DNA of 64,000 nucleotides from Polluticaenibacter yanchengensis (GCA_027854065.1 JAQGEF010000007.1:62001-126000), one strand, 5' to 3'. Shown: positions 7,252 through 15,747, counted from the stretch's first letter. Notes: generated by a model from the letters alone, not told the origin. Numbers and translations: made by a program.

Positions 7252-7427
7252 TGAAGCCAGCTAAATACATCCTACTGCAAGACATTATAAGTCTTACTAA
7301 AGACAAAACGGTTTACGGGATTAAAGGCGAAATAGTACGCCTAATCCGTGAATGTGGCAATGTCTTGCTGGTAGATGGATCGAAACACAAATTTCCTGTA
7401 AATAAAAATAAAGTAAAACAATTATGA
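7251..7427 (+). CDS. Small unknown protein (58 aa)
   Basis: ATG at 7251 overlaps the previous stop (TAATG) and its own TGA overlaps the next ATG, so it is translationally coupled on both sides. The product is basic, with a beta-strand pattern (KTVYGIKGEIVRLIRECGNVLLVDGSK) like a small SH3/KOW barrel. No family was identified. Confidence 0.55.
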   Translation: MKPAKYILLQDIISLTKDKTVYGIKGEIVRLIRECGNVLLVDGSKHKFPVNKNKVKQL

Positions 7428-7762
7428 GTGAGTTTAAAGGAACACCGGGACCGTGGATAGTAACGCAGATTGGGGAACCTCTACCAAAGGTTGACAATTC
7501 CGGACATCACTGTGTTGGGCAACTTAAATCAGGAAGAGGATTAATAAGCGTATGGTTTAGTGATGTTCACTCAGCAAAGACAAAAGAGGAAGCATTGTAT
7601 AATGCACAACTAGTGAGCAAGTCTCCAGAAATGCTTGAAATGTTGCAATCTGTTGAAAAGCTTCAAAGCGAAAATTATGGCAATGGCTCAATGACGCATA
7701 TGTTATTAAAAGCAAAAGCGGAAGAGATACGCAAATTAATCACCGAAGCAACAACTATTTAA
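7424..7762 (+). CDS. Conserved phage protein of TPGPW type (112 aa)
   Basis: The protein begins near the N-terminus with GTPGPWIV and later has NAQLVSKSPEMLEMLQ. This pairing (TPGPW start, then an Ala/Asn-rich helix with a PEML motif) is familiar from many small phage proteins of unknown function. Start codon overlaps the upstream stop (ATGA). Confidence 0.65.
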   Translation: MSEFKGTPGPWIVTQIGEPLPKVDNSGHHCVGQLKSGRGLISVWFSDVHSAKTKEEALYNAQLVSKSPEMLEMLQSVEKLQSENYGNGSMTHMLLKAKAEEIRKLITEATTI

Positions 7763-7770
7763 CTTAAAAT

Positions 7771-8160
7771 ATGGAAAAGACAATTTTTAACACATGTGTT
7801 GAGGTTAAGTCACAGCAAGAATGCGACGAATGGAAGCGTATTGCAGATGATTTTGGATTTTATTCTGAAAATGATTTTGAATATACGCCTGGTTCTCATT
7901 TTGGTCTATCAGATGTAAATTTTGAGATTGGTATATTCAAATCATGCCCAGAAGAATATGTTAGTAAACAGGAGTATTTAAATCTCATGGAGGAATTTGC
8001 ACAACGACCAAGGCCGTTTTCAATTGAGATTAAAAGATGGGCAGACTTAATACTTGATTCTAATGGGGGCGAAGTATATTGTGGAGTCATCATGTTATAT
8101 AATTCAACCAGTGACAAAATAATTGAACGCATGAATTCAGTGCGATTGCCTAACAAATAA
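7771..8160 (+). CDS. Unknown early protein (129 aa)
   Basis: A 129-residue, acidic, mixed alpha/beta protein located 8 bp after its upstream neighbour. No motif was recognised. The compact spacing supports membership of the early operon. Confidence 0.6.
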   Translation: MEKTIFNTCVEVKSQQECDEWKRIADDFGFYSENDFEYTPGSHFGLSDVNFEIGIFKSCPEEYVSKQEYLNLMEEFAQRPRPFSIEIKRWADLILDSNGGEVYCGVIMLYNSTSDKIIERMNSVRLPNK

Positions 8161-8172
8161 ATACAAATAACC

Positions 8173-8388
8173 ATGCCCATCATCCACAAGCCGGTTTATG
8201 CAGAGTGCGACAATTGCGAAAGCTGCATTGAACTTGACCAGGACAATCCTGATGATACTTTACAGCAGCACAATTGGTACAAAGGACTAACAAATGTGCG
8301 CCATGAAGCTGTATTGTGTCCGAGCTGCTTTGTAGTTCATCAATGCGATAGAACTGGTTTTCCGTGGGTGGAGGAAATAAAACATTAA
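8173..8388 (+). CDS. Small zinc-ribbon-like protein (71 aa)
   Basis: Two Cys pairs, CDNCESC near residues 8-15 and CPSC near residues 51-54, plus a later VHQC, are spaced as in a zinc ribbon. The fold could bind nucleic acid or protein; role unknown. Confidence 0.6.
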   Translation: MPIIHKPVYAECDNCESCIELDQDNPDDTLQQHNWYKGLTNVRHEAVLCPSCFVVHQCDRTGFPWVEEIKH

Positions 8389-8390
8389 TT

Positions 8391-8675
8391 ATGACAAAAG
8401 AAGAAGCAATAAAAGAAGCATGGGGCGAACTTAATATTTATATAAGTGGACATATAAATAATAACGGTTGGCTTGATATTAAACCAACTCAATATAGTCG
8501 TATTTATGATAAGGTTGACATATTGAAATTTTCAAACCATAAGCATTCAATTCGTCCAAAACGTTTATCTGGCATTGAAAATAACAATGGCTGGATTAAG
8601 ATAGAAAGCGAAGCAGATTTGAAAGCAATTCACAACGTAAATAAGTCTAATTCAAATAAATTATATGTTGTGTAG
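8391..8675 (+). CDS. Unknown early protein (94 aa)
   Basis: The ATG at 8391 is preferred over an upstream in-frame ATG at 8364 that lies inside the previous gene. The product has two similar segments (NNNGWLDIK and NNNGWIKIE), perhaps a small internal duplication. Its last codons and stop lie in a segment repeated in inverted orientation at 61518-61596. Confidence 0.55.
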   Translation: MTKEEAIKEAWGELNIYISGHINNNGWLDIKPTQYSRIYDKVDILKFSNHKHSIRPKRLSGIENNNGWIKIESEADLKAIHNVNKSNSNKLYVV

Positions 8676-8698
8676 CACGAAGCTACTTTAAATTTTGC
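8620..8698 (+). repeat. Inverted copy of 61518-61596
   Basis: Bases 8668-8698 (31 bp, spanning the TAG stop of the preceding gene) are the exact reverse complement of 61518-61548. A second exact block of 18 bp, 8620-8637, matches 61579-61596. The two blocks are separated by 30 bp in both copies, but that middle part is not conserved. Confidence 0.85.
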
Positions 8699-8850
8699 CA
8701 AGAGATGACAATTTAACATATTGGGGAGCAAATGACAATGGCGTATTTGACGATTGTATTTTCCCGTGTCGAAGCATTGATGTGAAATGGAGAAATGGCA
8801 CTCTTACCCACTATCGGCCAATCCAAAAGCTAAATCCACCAATTTACTAA
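8695..8850 (+). CDS. Possible small protein with TTG start (51 aa)
   Basis: A 51-codon frame opens with TTG at 8695 and ends at TAA 8848-8850. Its composition is protein-like (LTYWGANDNGVFDDCIFPC; DVKWRNGTLTHYRPIQKLN) and it fills an otherwise empty gap. There is no ATG, so it may instead be the 3' remnant of a longer gene broken by the repeated segment at 8620-8698. Confidence 0.3.
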   Translation: MPRDDNLTYWGANDNGVFDDCIFPCRSIDVKWRNGTLTHYRPIQKLNPPIY

Positions 8851-8866
8851 ACCAAAAACATTAACA

Positions 8867-9064
8867 ATGCAAGAGTTCATAATAACATACAGCATTAAAA
8901 GATTTGACCGGAATTTAACCGCTGGAATAGTATCAACAGAGTCTCAAAATATTGAATCTGTTCAAGAAAAAGCATTTGAATTGATAGAAGAACATTTTAA
9001 GGAAAATGAAAAGAATCTTTTTAAAAATTTAAAAGAAATATCCATCACAGTAACACCAGCATAA
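8867..9064 (+). CDS. Unknown early protein (65 aa)
   Basis: A 65-residue protein with a beta-alpha pattern (EFIITYSIKRF, then a charged helix, then EISITVTP). It resembles small phage proteins of ferredoxin-like fold, but no family is certain. Confidence 0.5.
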   Translation: MQEFIITYSIKRFDRNLTAGIVSTESQNIESVQEKAFELIEEHFKENEKNLFKNLKEISITVTPA

Positions 9065-9075
9065 AAATATTGACC

Positions 9076-9246
9076 ATGCCTAAAGAAAAACCACTACCAA
9101 TAATCAAAATGGACAGGCGCACAAAAGGATATGTCTCAGTACAATCCAACTGCGATCTCATAACAATGCCAGCAGCAGACTTCGAAGCATTCATAAAAGA
9201 TAAAAAACCGAAAAAAGTACAGGGAGGGCGAGATGAAATTGTCTGA
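9076..9246 (+). CDS. Small basic unknown protein (56 aa)
   Basis: ATG at 9076, 56 codons, ending inside the next gene with a 14-bp overlap. Basic C-terminus (KDKKPKKVQGGRDEIV). The sequence AGGGAGGGCGAG near its end is also the Shine-Dalgarno-like site for the methyltransferase at 9233. Confidence 0.5.
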   Translation: MPKEKPLPIIKMDRRTKGYVSVQSNCDLITMPAADFEAFIKDKKPKKVQGGRDEIV

Positions 9247-9889
9247 AAAAATAACTATAACAAATGAAGATAACATGATTATGATGGCTCGTTATCCTGA
9301 TAATTATTTTGACCTGGCAATTGTTGATCCGCCTTATGGAATTGGTGAGGATGGGAGCAAAAATCATACAAGAAGCAAAATTGCAAAGGCTAAAAATTAC
9401 ATCCCTTTTGCAGGCAAAGACATAGAGCCACCAAATCAGGAGTACTTTAATGAATTGTTCAGAGTTTCAAAAAATCAGATTATATGGGGGGCTAATCATT
9501 TTTTTGGCAAAGTATCTCCATGTTGGATTGTTTGGGATAAAGAAAATGGTGAAAATGATTTTGCCGACTGTGAACTGGCATGGACATCATTTAAAACATC
9601 AGTTAGGAAGTTTAAATATAGATGGGCTGGAATGTTGCAGGAGGATATGAAAAACAAAGAAATTCGAATTCACCCTACTCAAAAGCCGGTTGCGTTGTAT
9701 AAGTGGCTTCTAAATAAATATGCAAAGCCAGGCGATAAGATACTTGATACACATTTAGGGTCAGGAAGTATTGCAATTGCATGTCATGATTATGGGTTTG
9801 AATTAACCGCATGTGAGCTTGATGAACATTATTATCAATCAGCTTATAAGCGAATAAGAGATCATATGCTACAAGCTACTCTTTTTTAA
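9233..9889 (+). CDS. DNA N6-adenine/N4-cytosine methyltransferase
   Basis: 218 residues. Motif IV DPPY is at residues 32-35. The TRD region is short. Then comes HPTQKPVALYKWLL, followed by the SAM-binding motif region DTHLGSGSIAIACHDYGFELTACELDEHYYQSA. The order DPPY before the SAM motif is that of beta-class N6_N4_Mtase enzymes, and DPPY favours adenine. It probably protects phage DNA from host restriction or marks it. A strong GGGAGGG sits 8 bp ahead of the ATG. No cognate restriction enzyme gene is nearby. Confidence 0.9.
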   Translation: MKLSEKITITNEDNMIMMARYPDNYFDLAIVDPPYGIGEDGSKNHTRSKIAKAKNYIPFAGKDIEPPNQEYFNELFRVSKNQIIWGANHFFGKVSPCWIVWDKENGENDFADCELAWTSFKTSVRKFKYRWAGMLQEDMKNKEIRIHPTQKPVALYKWLLNKYAKPGDKILDTHLGSGSIAIACHDYGFELTACELDEHYYQSAYKRIRDHMLQATLF

Positions 9890-9917
9890 AATTACAAGTG
9901 AAACAATAGGAGGACAG

Positions 9918-10817
9918 ATGAAAATTAAAGTAAGTAATAGATACGGAACTGTACCGGTTGAGCTTCTTAACAATAAAGAGATTTCATTAAGGGCAAAGGG
10001 ATTGTACGCTTATATTCAATCAAAGCCCGATAATTGGAAGTTTTCATCTGAAAGAATCGCCCTTGACTCATGCGAAAGTATTGACATTGTTAAAAAGATA
10101 CTTAGGGAACTAGAGCAATTCGGGTATTTAATCAGAGAGAAAATCCATGATACGTTAGGAAGATGGGACATTGAATATACACTTCTTGCCGAATCAAAAG
10201 GGACTTGCACCGTGGGGGCATTATCCAACGACGGTAAATCCAACGACGGTAAATCCGTCGACGGACTAATACCCAACAATAGTAAACTAGAAAATAGTAA
10301 ACTAGATATAAGTAAAAAAGAGGGAGATAAGCCCCTCGCCGATTTTTCGGAATTGAAAGAAGAAAGCGAAGAATCAGGAACTGGTTTTGCTTTACGAGAT
10401 ATCTGGCTAAAAGTACCTAAAACGAAAAAAGACATTGCTGAGTTCATAACGTCAATGAAGCCATCCTTTAGAGAACCTTATTTCGAACTATGGGACATGC
10501 TGGCAGTTGAGATTGGCAAAAAGCAAATGAGCAGCTATCCAGTAACGACTCACATGAAAATTTCGAAGTTCATTTACGAGCGACACAAAGAACTAGCTTT
10601 TGACTTTGTAGCGATTTTGAAAAAGATCAAGGAGACAAAGTTCCTGCACAAAGAGAGCTTCAACCTGGAATGGGTTGTAAAGAATGATGAGAATTATACA
10701 AAAGTGCTAAACGGGGTATTTGACGAGAACATTAAAAACAACGAATTGAAAGATGAACCAACAGCGAAATCAAAATCAGAACTGGAACAACTCAAAAAGC
10801 TCATTAAAAACCAATAA
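9918..10817 (+). CDS. Phage replication initiator-like HTH protein
   Basis: 299 residues. The N-terminal 95 residues form a winged-helix domain of the HTH_36 type (VELLNNKEISLRAKGLYAYI; SSERIALDS; LRELEQFGYLIREK). A linker carries a repeated motif (SNDGKSNDGKS). The C-terminal half is helical. The DnaB gene overlaps its 3' end, the usual arrangement for initiator/helicase-loader genes, so an origin-binding and helicase-recruiting role is inferred. AGGAGG precedes the ATG. Confidence 0.7.
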   Translation: MKIKVSNRYGTVPVELLNNKEISLRAKGLYAYIQSKPDNWKFSSERIALDSCESIDIVKKILRELEQFGYLIREKIHDTLGRWDIEYTLLAESKGTCTVGALSNDGKSNDGKSVDGLIPNNSKLENSKLDISKKEGDKPLADFSELKEESEESGTGFALRDIWLKVPKTKKDIAEFITSMKPSFREPYFELWDMLAVEIGKKQMSSYPVTTHMKISKFIYERHKELAFDFVAILKKIKETKFLHKESFNLEWVVKNDENYTKVLNGVFDENIKNNELKDEPTAKSKSELEQLKKLIKNQ

Positions 10818-12225
10818 AAACATAGAAAAAGGCTTGTTGCGGGTTTTGCCAAATGCACAAGATTTAGAAAGTGCGGTTTTAGGGGCTGTTTTAGTCGATT
10901 CTAGGGCTTATAGCATCGCCAGCGAGTATTTGTATTCAGAATGCTTTTATAGCCCCAAAAATGAGCTTATTTGGAATGTGTTCGGGAGGTTAAATTCTAA
11001 AAATAGCCCGATTGATATTTTAACGGTTATGGAGGAGCTTAAATCTGCAGGCGAATTGGAGCAGTTGGGAGGATTGGGAGAGATTACAAAATTGACAATT
11101 GGCGTAATAGGATCAACAAATATCACTTCACATTGCAAAATTGTTTTTGAGAAATATTTACAGCGTGAGGTTATTAAAATGGGTTCTGAATTGGTTGAGA
11201 TGGCATATGACAGCAATTCAGATGCTTTTAACCTGGTTGAAGAGGCTGAGAAAATGCTATTCAATATCAGTCAACGCTCTGTAAAAAGCGACTATGCTCA
11301 TTTGTCTGATAAGCTGCCAGATCTTTTAAATGCAGTTGAATTGGCTAAAAGCAATGGAGGGAAAGCAATTGGCGTGCCATCTGGATATCCGCTGCTTGAT
11401 TCGGTTACTGGCGGCTTTCAAAATGGGCAACTAATAATCATAGCGGCACGTCCAGCTGTAGGCAAATCGGTATTTAGTCTAAATATTGCAAAAGGTGTGG
11501 CAAGTCAAGGGTATCCGGTTGGTGTATTTAATCTTGAAATGTCGCATATTGAAACACTAAGGCGTGCCGTGGCAAACGTTGGTGGGCATCGGATGAATGA
11601 CCTAAAGAGCGGAAGAATTGAGCCAATTGAAAGCATCTACCAGACCGGGCAATTGATTGAAAAGCTGCCAATTTATGTTGATGATAATGCCAGCTTAACG
11701 GTCTCGATATTCAGGGCAAAGGCTCGCAAAATGGTTACAAAGCATAAGGTTAAGCTAATCATAATTGACTATCTACAGTTAATGACCGGTGAAGATAAAA
11801 GGAACAACAGAGAACAGGAAATAAGCACAATATCCAGGTGGCTAAAGATAACAGCAAAGGAGCTGCAAATACCAATTATTGCCCTCAGCCAGATGTCCCG
11901 AGATGTAGAAAAAAGAGGTAATAAAGAGCCTCAGTTAAGTGATTTAAGAGAATCGGGAGCAATTGAGCAAGATGCCGATATCGTGGCTTTTATTTATGCC
12001 AGGACAGAGAGTGAGATTGAAGAATATATCGGACTTAAAAATATCAGAATGCTAAAGATTGCGAAGCAGCGTGACGGGGCTTTAGAAACGATTGCATTTA
12101 ACGCACGAAACGACGTGCAAACCTGGGATGAATTAGGGATTATTCAGGGCAAAAATATTCCAGAACCACCACAGAATTTGCCACAGCGGTCAAACGATGC
12201 CGCATTATTTTTTGAACCATTTTAA
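10753..12225 (+). CDS. dnaB: DnaB-family replicative helicase
   Basis: 490 residues. The DnaB N-terminal helical domain starts near residue 30 (LPNAQDLESAVLGAVLVDSR). The RecA-like domain has Walker A ARPAVGKS at about 233-240, Walker B IIIDYLQLMTG, and the motif SQMSRDVEKRGNKEPQLSDL followed by ESGAIEQDADIV. It unwinds DNA ahead of the fork. The ATG lies 65 bp inside the upstream gene; the conserved domain begins later, so a start such as TTG at 10834 is possible. Confidence 0.95.
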   Translation: MNQQRNQNQNWNNSKSSLKTNKNIEKGLLRVLPNAQDLESAVLGAVLVDSRAYSIASEYLYSECFYSPKNELIWNVFGRLNSKNSPIDILTVMEELKSAGELEQLGGLGEITKLTIGVIGSTNITSHCKIVFEKYLQREVIKMGSELVEMAYDSNSDAFNLVEEAEKMLFNISQRSVKSDYAHLSDKLPDLLNAVELAKSNGGKAIGVPSGYPLLDSVTGGFQNGQLIIIAARPAVGKSVFSLNIAKGVASQGYPVGVFNLEMSHIETLRRAVANVGGHRMNDLKSGRIEPIESIYQTGQLIEKLPIYVDDNASLTVSIFRAKARKMVTKHKVKLIIIDYLQLMTGEDKRNNREQEISTISRWLKITAKELQIPIIALSQMSRDVEKRGNKEPQLSDLRESGAIEQDADIVAFIYARTESEIEEYIGLKNIRMLKIAKQRDGALETIAFNARNDVQTWDELGIIQGKNIPEPPQNLPQRSNDAALFFEPF

Positions 12226-12238
12226 AAAACACAAAACA

Positions 12239-12781
12239 ATGAGCAATAAATTAACAATTAACCACCTTGCGAAACGGATGCCATATGGATTGATTGGGCT
12301 GTCTAAGTATGACACAATGTATAAATTAAACACGTACTCTAACATGTCTGGCAGGGGTATTGAAAACAGAACAATTGCATCATTTTTGGACGAACAAATA
12401 AAGCCCATCCTTTTCCCGTTATCAGCACTTACACAAGAAATTACGGTTAATGGCGAAACGTTTGTGCCGATTGTTAAAATTCTAAAACGCACATCTTTGA
12501 TTGATTTAAGTAAATGCGAGTTTGAAATTTACATTGAAGACAATGAGATATATGTTAATGCACATCTTAATCGACGGATCATTATTGACTCAATGTATTA
12601 TGATTACAATTTATTTTTTCATATGGAAAATAGCCGTAATTATAAAGCTACTAATCCGCAAAGTGAGCCGCAGAACATCTTATTAGAACTACACATAGAT
12701 ACTGACGATTTAATCGGCCAAGGCCTTGCGATATCCGTTTTTGACTTACCTAAAAATCCATATAAAGGAGGGCAAAAATGA
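12239..12781 (+). CDS. Unknown replication-region protein (180 aa)
   Basis: The ATG at 12239 (MSNKLTINHLAKRMPYGLIG) is chosen over one at 12197 inside dnaB. The sequence is common in form among Bacteroidota phages (HLAKRMPYGL, then LFPLSALT and ISVFDLPKNPY) but the family has no known function to my knowledge. Its stop overlaps the next ATG. Confidence 0.65.
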   Translation: MSNKLTINHLAKRMPYGLIGLSKYDTMYKLNTYSNMSGRGIENRTIASFLDEQIKPILFPLSALTQEITVNGETFVPIVKILKRTSLIDLSKCEFEIYIEDNEIYVNAHLNRRIIIDSMYYDYNLFFHMENSRNYKATNPQSEPQNILLELHIDTDDLIGQGLAISVFDLPKNPYKGGQK

Positions 12782-13455
12782 AAGTTCTTAATTTATATGC
12801 ATGTCTGGGTGGGAATCGACTACTATGGGACGATTGCGAAGTAACAGCGGTTGAATTAGACCCTGAACTAGCAAGGCTATATCAAGAGCGATTCCCAAAT
12901 GATAAGGTAATTGTTGGTGACGCTCATAAGTACCTTTTAGATCATTATAAAGAATTTGATTTTATCTGGTCGTCCCCGCCTTGCCCGACACATAGTAGAA
13001 TGAGGAAAACTAACACAGGCGATGGAGAAAGGAAATCCAAGGCTTGTTATCCTGATATGAAATTATACGAAGAGATAATTTTTTTGGATAATTTTTTTAA
13101 AGGGAAATATTGCGTTGAGAATGTCGTCCCTTATTACGAGCCTTTAGTGCCAGCCCAAAAAAGAGGTAGGCATATGTACTGGACTAATTTCCCTCTGCCA
13201 AATGATTTAGGAGAAAGGAAACTGCCAAATTTCATCAACTCAAAAATATCTCTACTATCTGAATTTCATAATTATGATTTTATGATATTATCTAAGATTG
13301 AGGGATTTTCAGTAACAAGCCACAAAAAAGGCACACGAATAGATAAAATTGCCCGTAATCTAGTGGACTACGAAGCCGGAAAAACAATCTTTGATACAGC
13401 TAGAGGCATTATAGAGCAAAAAACGGTTCAAACTAGCTTATTTGGTCATCTGTAA
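12778..13455 (+). CDS. Short cytosine-C5 DNA methyltransferase
   Basis: 225 residues. Motif I is LNLYACLGGNRLLW, the catalytic motif IV is SSPPCPTHSRM with the Pro-Cys pair, motif VI is YCVENV, and a QKRGRHMYW segment matches motif VIII. The protein is much shorter than typical C5 enzymes (over 300 residues) and keeps only a small target-recognition region. It overlaps the upstream stop by 4 bp and has AAAGGAGGGC before the ATG. Confidence 0.85.
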   Translation: MKVLNLYACLGGNRLLWDDCEVTAVELDPELARLYQERFPNDKVIVGDAHKYLLDHYKEFDFIWSSPPCPTHSRMRKTNTGDGERKSKACYPDMKLYEEIIFLDNFFKGKYCVENVVPYYEPLVPAQKRGRHMYWTNFPLPNDLGERKLPNFINSKISLLSEFHNYDFMILSKIEGFSVTSHKKGTRIDKIARNLVDYEAGKTIFDTARGIIEQKTVQTSLFGHL

Positions 13456-13793
13456 TAATCATTAATCCTTTTTGCGAATTCGTCACGTTTGCGCTCCAGG
13501 TCTTTAACATGTTGTTTAGTGCGTTCAATATGCTCGTTCATGCGTCGTATGATGTTTTCACGAGGGTCACGAATACGGATATCACGAAGCAAAATGTAAG
13601 TCAGATGGCCGTACATCTCACCAGGACGCGCTTGAGCTTTGACAAATTCTTTAAACTCGTTAGGCGTAAACCATTGCTTTTTAACGTTTATAAAGCATTT
13701 GGTCATAGCCGCCTCTTTAGCCATCTTTTCGCAGTACACAACAGTAGCATACTCATCGTACTGACTTCTTATTATATTTTCCCTTAACCCCAT
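13446..13793 (-). CDS. Leftward unknown coiled-coil protein
   Basis: 115 residues, basic, with a C-terminal coiled coil (RRMNEHIERTKQHVKDLERKRDEFAKRI). It lies on the minus strand inside an otherwise rightward operon and its 3' end overlaps the methyltransferase end by 10 bp. A 92-codon frame on the plus strand covers the same DNA, but its composition is less protein-like. Function unknown. Confidence 0.6.
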   Translation of the reverse strand: MGLRENIIRSQYDEYATVVYCEKMAKEAAMTKCFINVKKQWFTPNEFKEFVKAQARPGEMYGHLTYILLRDIRIRDPRENIIRRMNEHIERTKQHVKDLERKRDEFAKRINDYYR

Positions 13794-13820
13794 TATTTAA
13801 AATTAAAACAAAAATAACCA

Positions 13821-14222
13821 ATGGCAAAAGTAATCACAAATGGAATAGTCCCTAATGGACTAAATGATTTAGCCTGCTTAATTTATGAGCGCAATGTTGA
13901 AAAGGGCTTTTATGAAAAACCAAAAAATATAGGCGAAATGCTTTGCCTTATCCATAGCGAAATATCTGAGGCTTTAGAAGCCGACAGAAATGCAAGATAC
14001 GCCTTAGCCAATATGAATGTAATTAATGGGTGGACTAATGATAAAGATTTTATTTACAATTATAAAGAAGATATAAAGGGAACATTCGAGGAAGAAATGG
14101 CTGACGTTTTTATTCGCTTAATGGACTTGTGTGCATATAAAGGGATAGATATTGAAGCCCATGTAACCGCTAAAATGAGGTATAATTTAAGCAGGGAAAA
14201 GTATCATGGCAAAAACTACTAA
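13821..14222 (+). CDS. MazG-like nucleotide pyrophosphohydrolase
   Basis: 133 residues. The all-alpha NTP pyrophosphatase pattern is visible: EMLCLIHSEISEALEADR (helix with the E-x-x-E type metal ligands), EEEMADVFIRLMDLCAYKGID (E-x-x-D) and the end motif KMRYNLSREKYHGKNY. Such enzymes hydrolyse (d)NTPs and can clean nucleotide pools or lower ppGpp during infection. Confidence 0.8.
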   Translation: MAKVITNGIVPNGLNDLACLIYERNVEKGFYEKPKNIGEMLCLIHSEISEALEADRNARYALANMNVINGWTNDKDFIYNYKEDIKGTFEEEMADVFIRLMDLCAYKGIDIEAHVTAKMRYNLSREKYHGKNY

Positions 14223-14232
14223 AATCAAAAAT

Positions 14233-14619
14233 ATGAGGGAGATAAAATTTAGAGGGAAAACAATAAATGGCGATTGGGTGTTTGGAAATTATGCACACAT
14301 AAAAAAAGACTTTTCTACTGTTAAGAAAGGGCATTATATATCAAATTCAGCAGGTAGCCCTTTTGCTTATATGGTCAGATCGGAGACGCTTGGCCAGTTT
14401 ACCGGACTTAAAGACAATAGTGGTAAGGATATTTTTGAGGGCGATATTATAAAAACAGGAACCGATAAGCCAATGGTTATTTTATGGAGTAACAAATATG
14501 CTTCATTCTGTCTTGATCGTCATGGATGGGCATTTTCCCACTGGTTTGGAGAATCATGTGATCCTACAGATGTTGAAATAATCGGCAATATTCACGATAA
14601 TCCGGAACTACTAAAATAA
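14233..14619 (+). CDS. YopX family protein
   Basis: 128 residues from the ATG at 14233, which starts with the family hallmark MREIKFRGK. The upstream ATG at 14206 lies in the MazG gene. Other hallmarks are WVFGNY, LGQFTGLKDNSGKDIFEGDII and VEIIGNIHDNPELL. YopX proteins are frequent in phages of Firmicutes and Bacteroidota; their function is not known. Confidence 0.85.
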   Translation: MREIKFRGKTINGDWVFGNYAHIKKDFSTVKKGHYISNSAGSPFAYMVRSETLGQFTGLKDNSGKDIFEGDIIKTGTDKPMVILWSNKYASFCLDRHGWAFSHWFGESCDPTDVEIIGNIHDNPELLK

Positions 14620-14626
14620 AAACACA

Positions 14627-15163
14627 ATGAAAACGAAAATAATAAAGGGCAAGGTTGAAATACTGCTTGTTGATGAACTGCCAAAAGGCATTAATCATGT
14701 AGGTGTTTTAGGACAAAGAATTTTAGTTACTAATAAAGATGGCGGTTTTGCTACAAATAAATGCGTTGAACCTGGCAACTGGCAATTCTTATCAACCATC
14801 GATGACTTAACAGAAGAGCAAGCGGGGCAAATACTTGGATTAGATTTATGTGCATGTTGCTCACTCGAAAAGAAAGGTATTTACGGTGTAAATGGCGGCT
14901 TTGTCGCAGGTTGCGAAGGAAGTCGTTGTGATGATTCAAGAGAAGAGTTGTTAATTAAGTTTGATGACTTCCTGGCCACAAATGATGTGCTTACTGAAAA
15001 TCCATTTGGTAAAAAGCCGTATTTCCCAGAGCAAGGCAGTTATGACGTACACATGATGGACGCCCCAACATTTAGAGCACTTAAATCACAGTTTGATAAA
15101 TGGCACGAAGCCGAAGCAAAGGTATTTAACCCTAAAACAACACTAATTTTTATAAAACAATAA
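14627..15163 (+). CDS. Unknown Cys-containing phage protein (178 aa)
   Basis: 178 residues. A beta-rich N-terminal part is followed by a Cys cluster (LCACCSLEKK, then GCEGSRCDD) that may bind zinc. C-terminal residues 130-178 look helical. No known function; located 7 bp after the YopX gene. Confidence 0.6.
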   Translation: MKTKIIKGKVEILLVDELPKGINHVGVLGQRILVTNKDGGFATNKCVEPGNWQFLSTIDDLTEEQAGQILGLDLCACCSLEKKGIYGVNGGFVAGCEGSRCDDSREELLIKFDDFLATNDVLTENPFGKKPYFPEQGSYDVHMMDAPTFRALKSQFDKWHEAEAKVFNPKTTLIFIKQ

Positions 15164-15165
15164 AT

Positions 15166-15690
15166 ATGGAAAATAAAATTTATCCAGAAGATGTAAAACT
15201 TGAGCCGGTAAATGTAACACTGTATAAAGCCGAAAACGGCATTTTGTATCATGAAAGTAAACTTGATAAAGCAAGGCAAGACAATTGCAATGTTAGAAAA
15301 TGCTCTATTTGTTTGGAAAATGATACTGAGCACAAATGGAGGGTATGTGACGATTGCATGCATAAAGAGCAGTTAGCCAAATATAAAGCTATCTCTAAAA
15401 CAACTAGCGACTATCCATGCATTATTGGAGACCAGTATTTTTTTGACCAAGGAGAATTAGAAGAGTATTTTGAAGAAAATGATTTAAATCCATCAGATGC
15501 AATTATTTATGGTTGTAAACAGCGTTCTTATCCATTTTTAGATGAAAATTACTATGAGGAATATACAAATGAAAATGGAGAGTTACCAGAAAAACTTCAG
15601 GCTATTATAAATGATTTCAATATGAAATTGAAAGACGTGCCAATGTTGTGGTATGAAGACTCTGAAACTAAGTTTATTTACGAACCTTAA
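15166..15690 (+). CDS. Unknown zinc-finger-like protein (174 aa)
   Basis: 174 residues with CSICLENDTEHKWRVCDDCM, a four-Cys cluster near residues 44-64. The remainder is acidic (LEEYFEENDLNPSDAIIYGC). Spacing of 2 bp from the upstream gene suggests coupling. Function unknown. Confidence 0.6.
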   Translation: MENKIYPEDVKLEPVNVTLYKAENGILYHESKLDKARQDNCNVRKCSICLENDTEHKWRVCDDCMHKEQLAKYKAISKTTSDYPCIIGDQYFFDQGELEEYFEENDLNPSDAIIYGCKQRSYPFLDENYYEEYTNENGELPEKLQAIINDFNMKLKDVPMLWYEDSETKFIYEP

Positions 15691-15747
15691 AATAAATACA
15701 TGCAGCACACAATAATAAGAACGAATAAATAAATCAATAATTATATC

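Noticed and set aside
8620..8698. Template or variable repeat of a diversity-generating retroelement
   Set aside because: The flanks match and the centre differs, but differences are not restricted to adenines, and no reverse transcriptase gene is visible.
13509..13787. A 92-codon plus-strand ORF
   Set aside because: Covers the same DNA as the leftward coiled-coil gene and has a less protein-like composition; judged a shadow.
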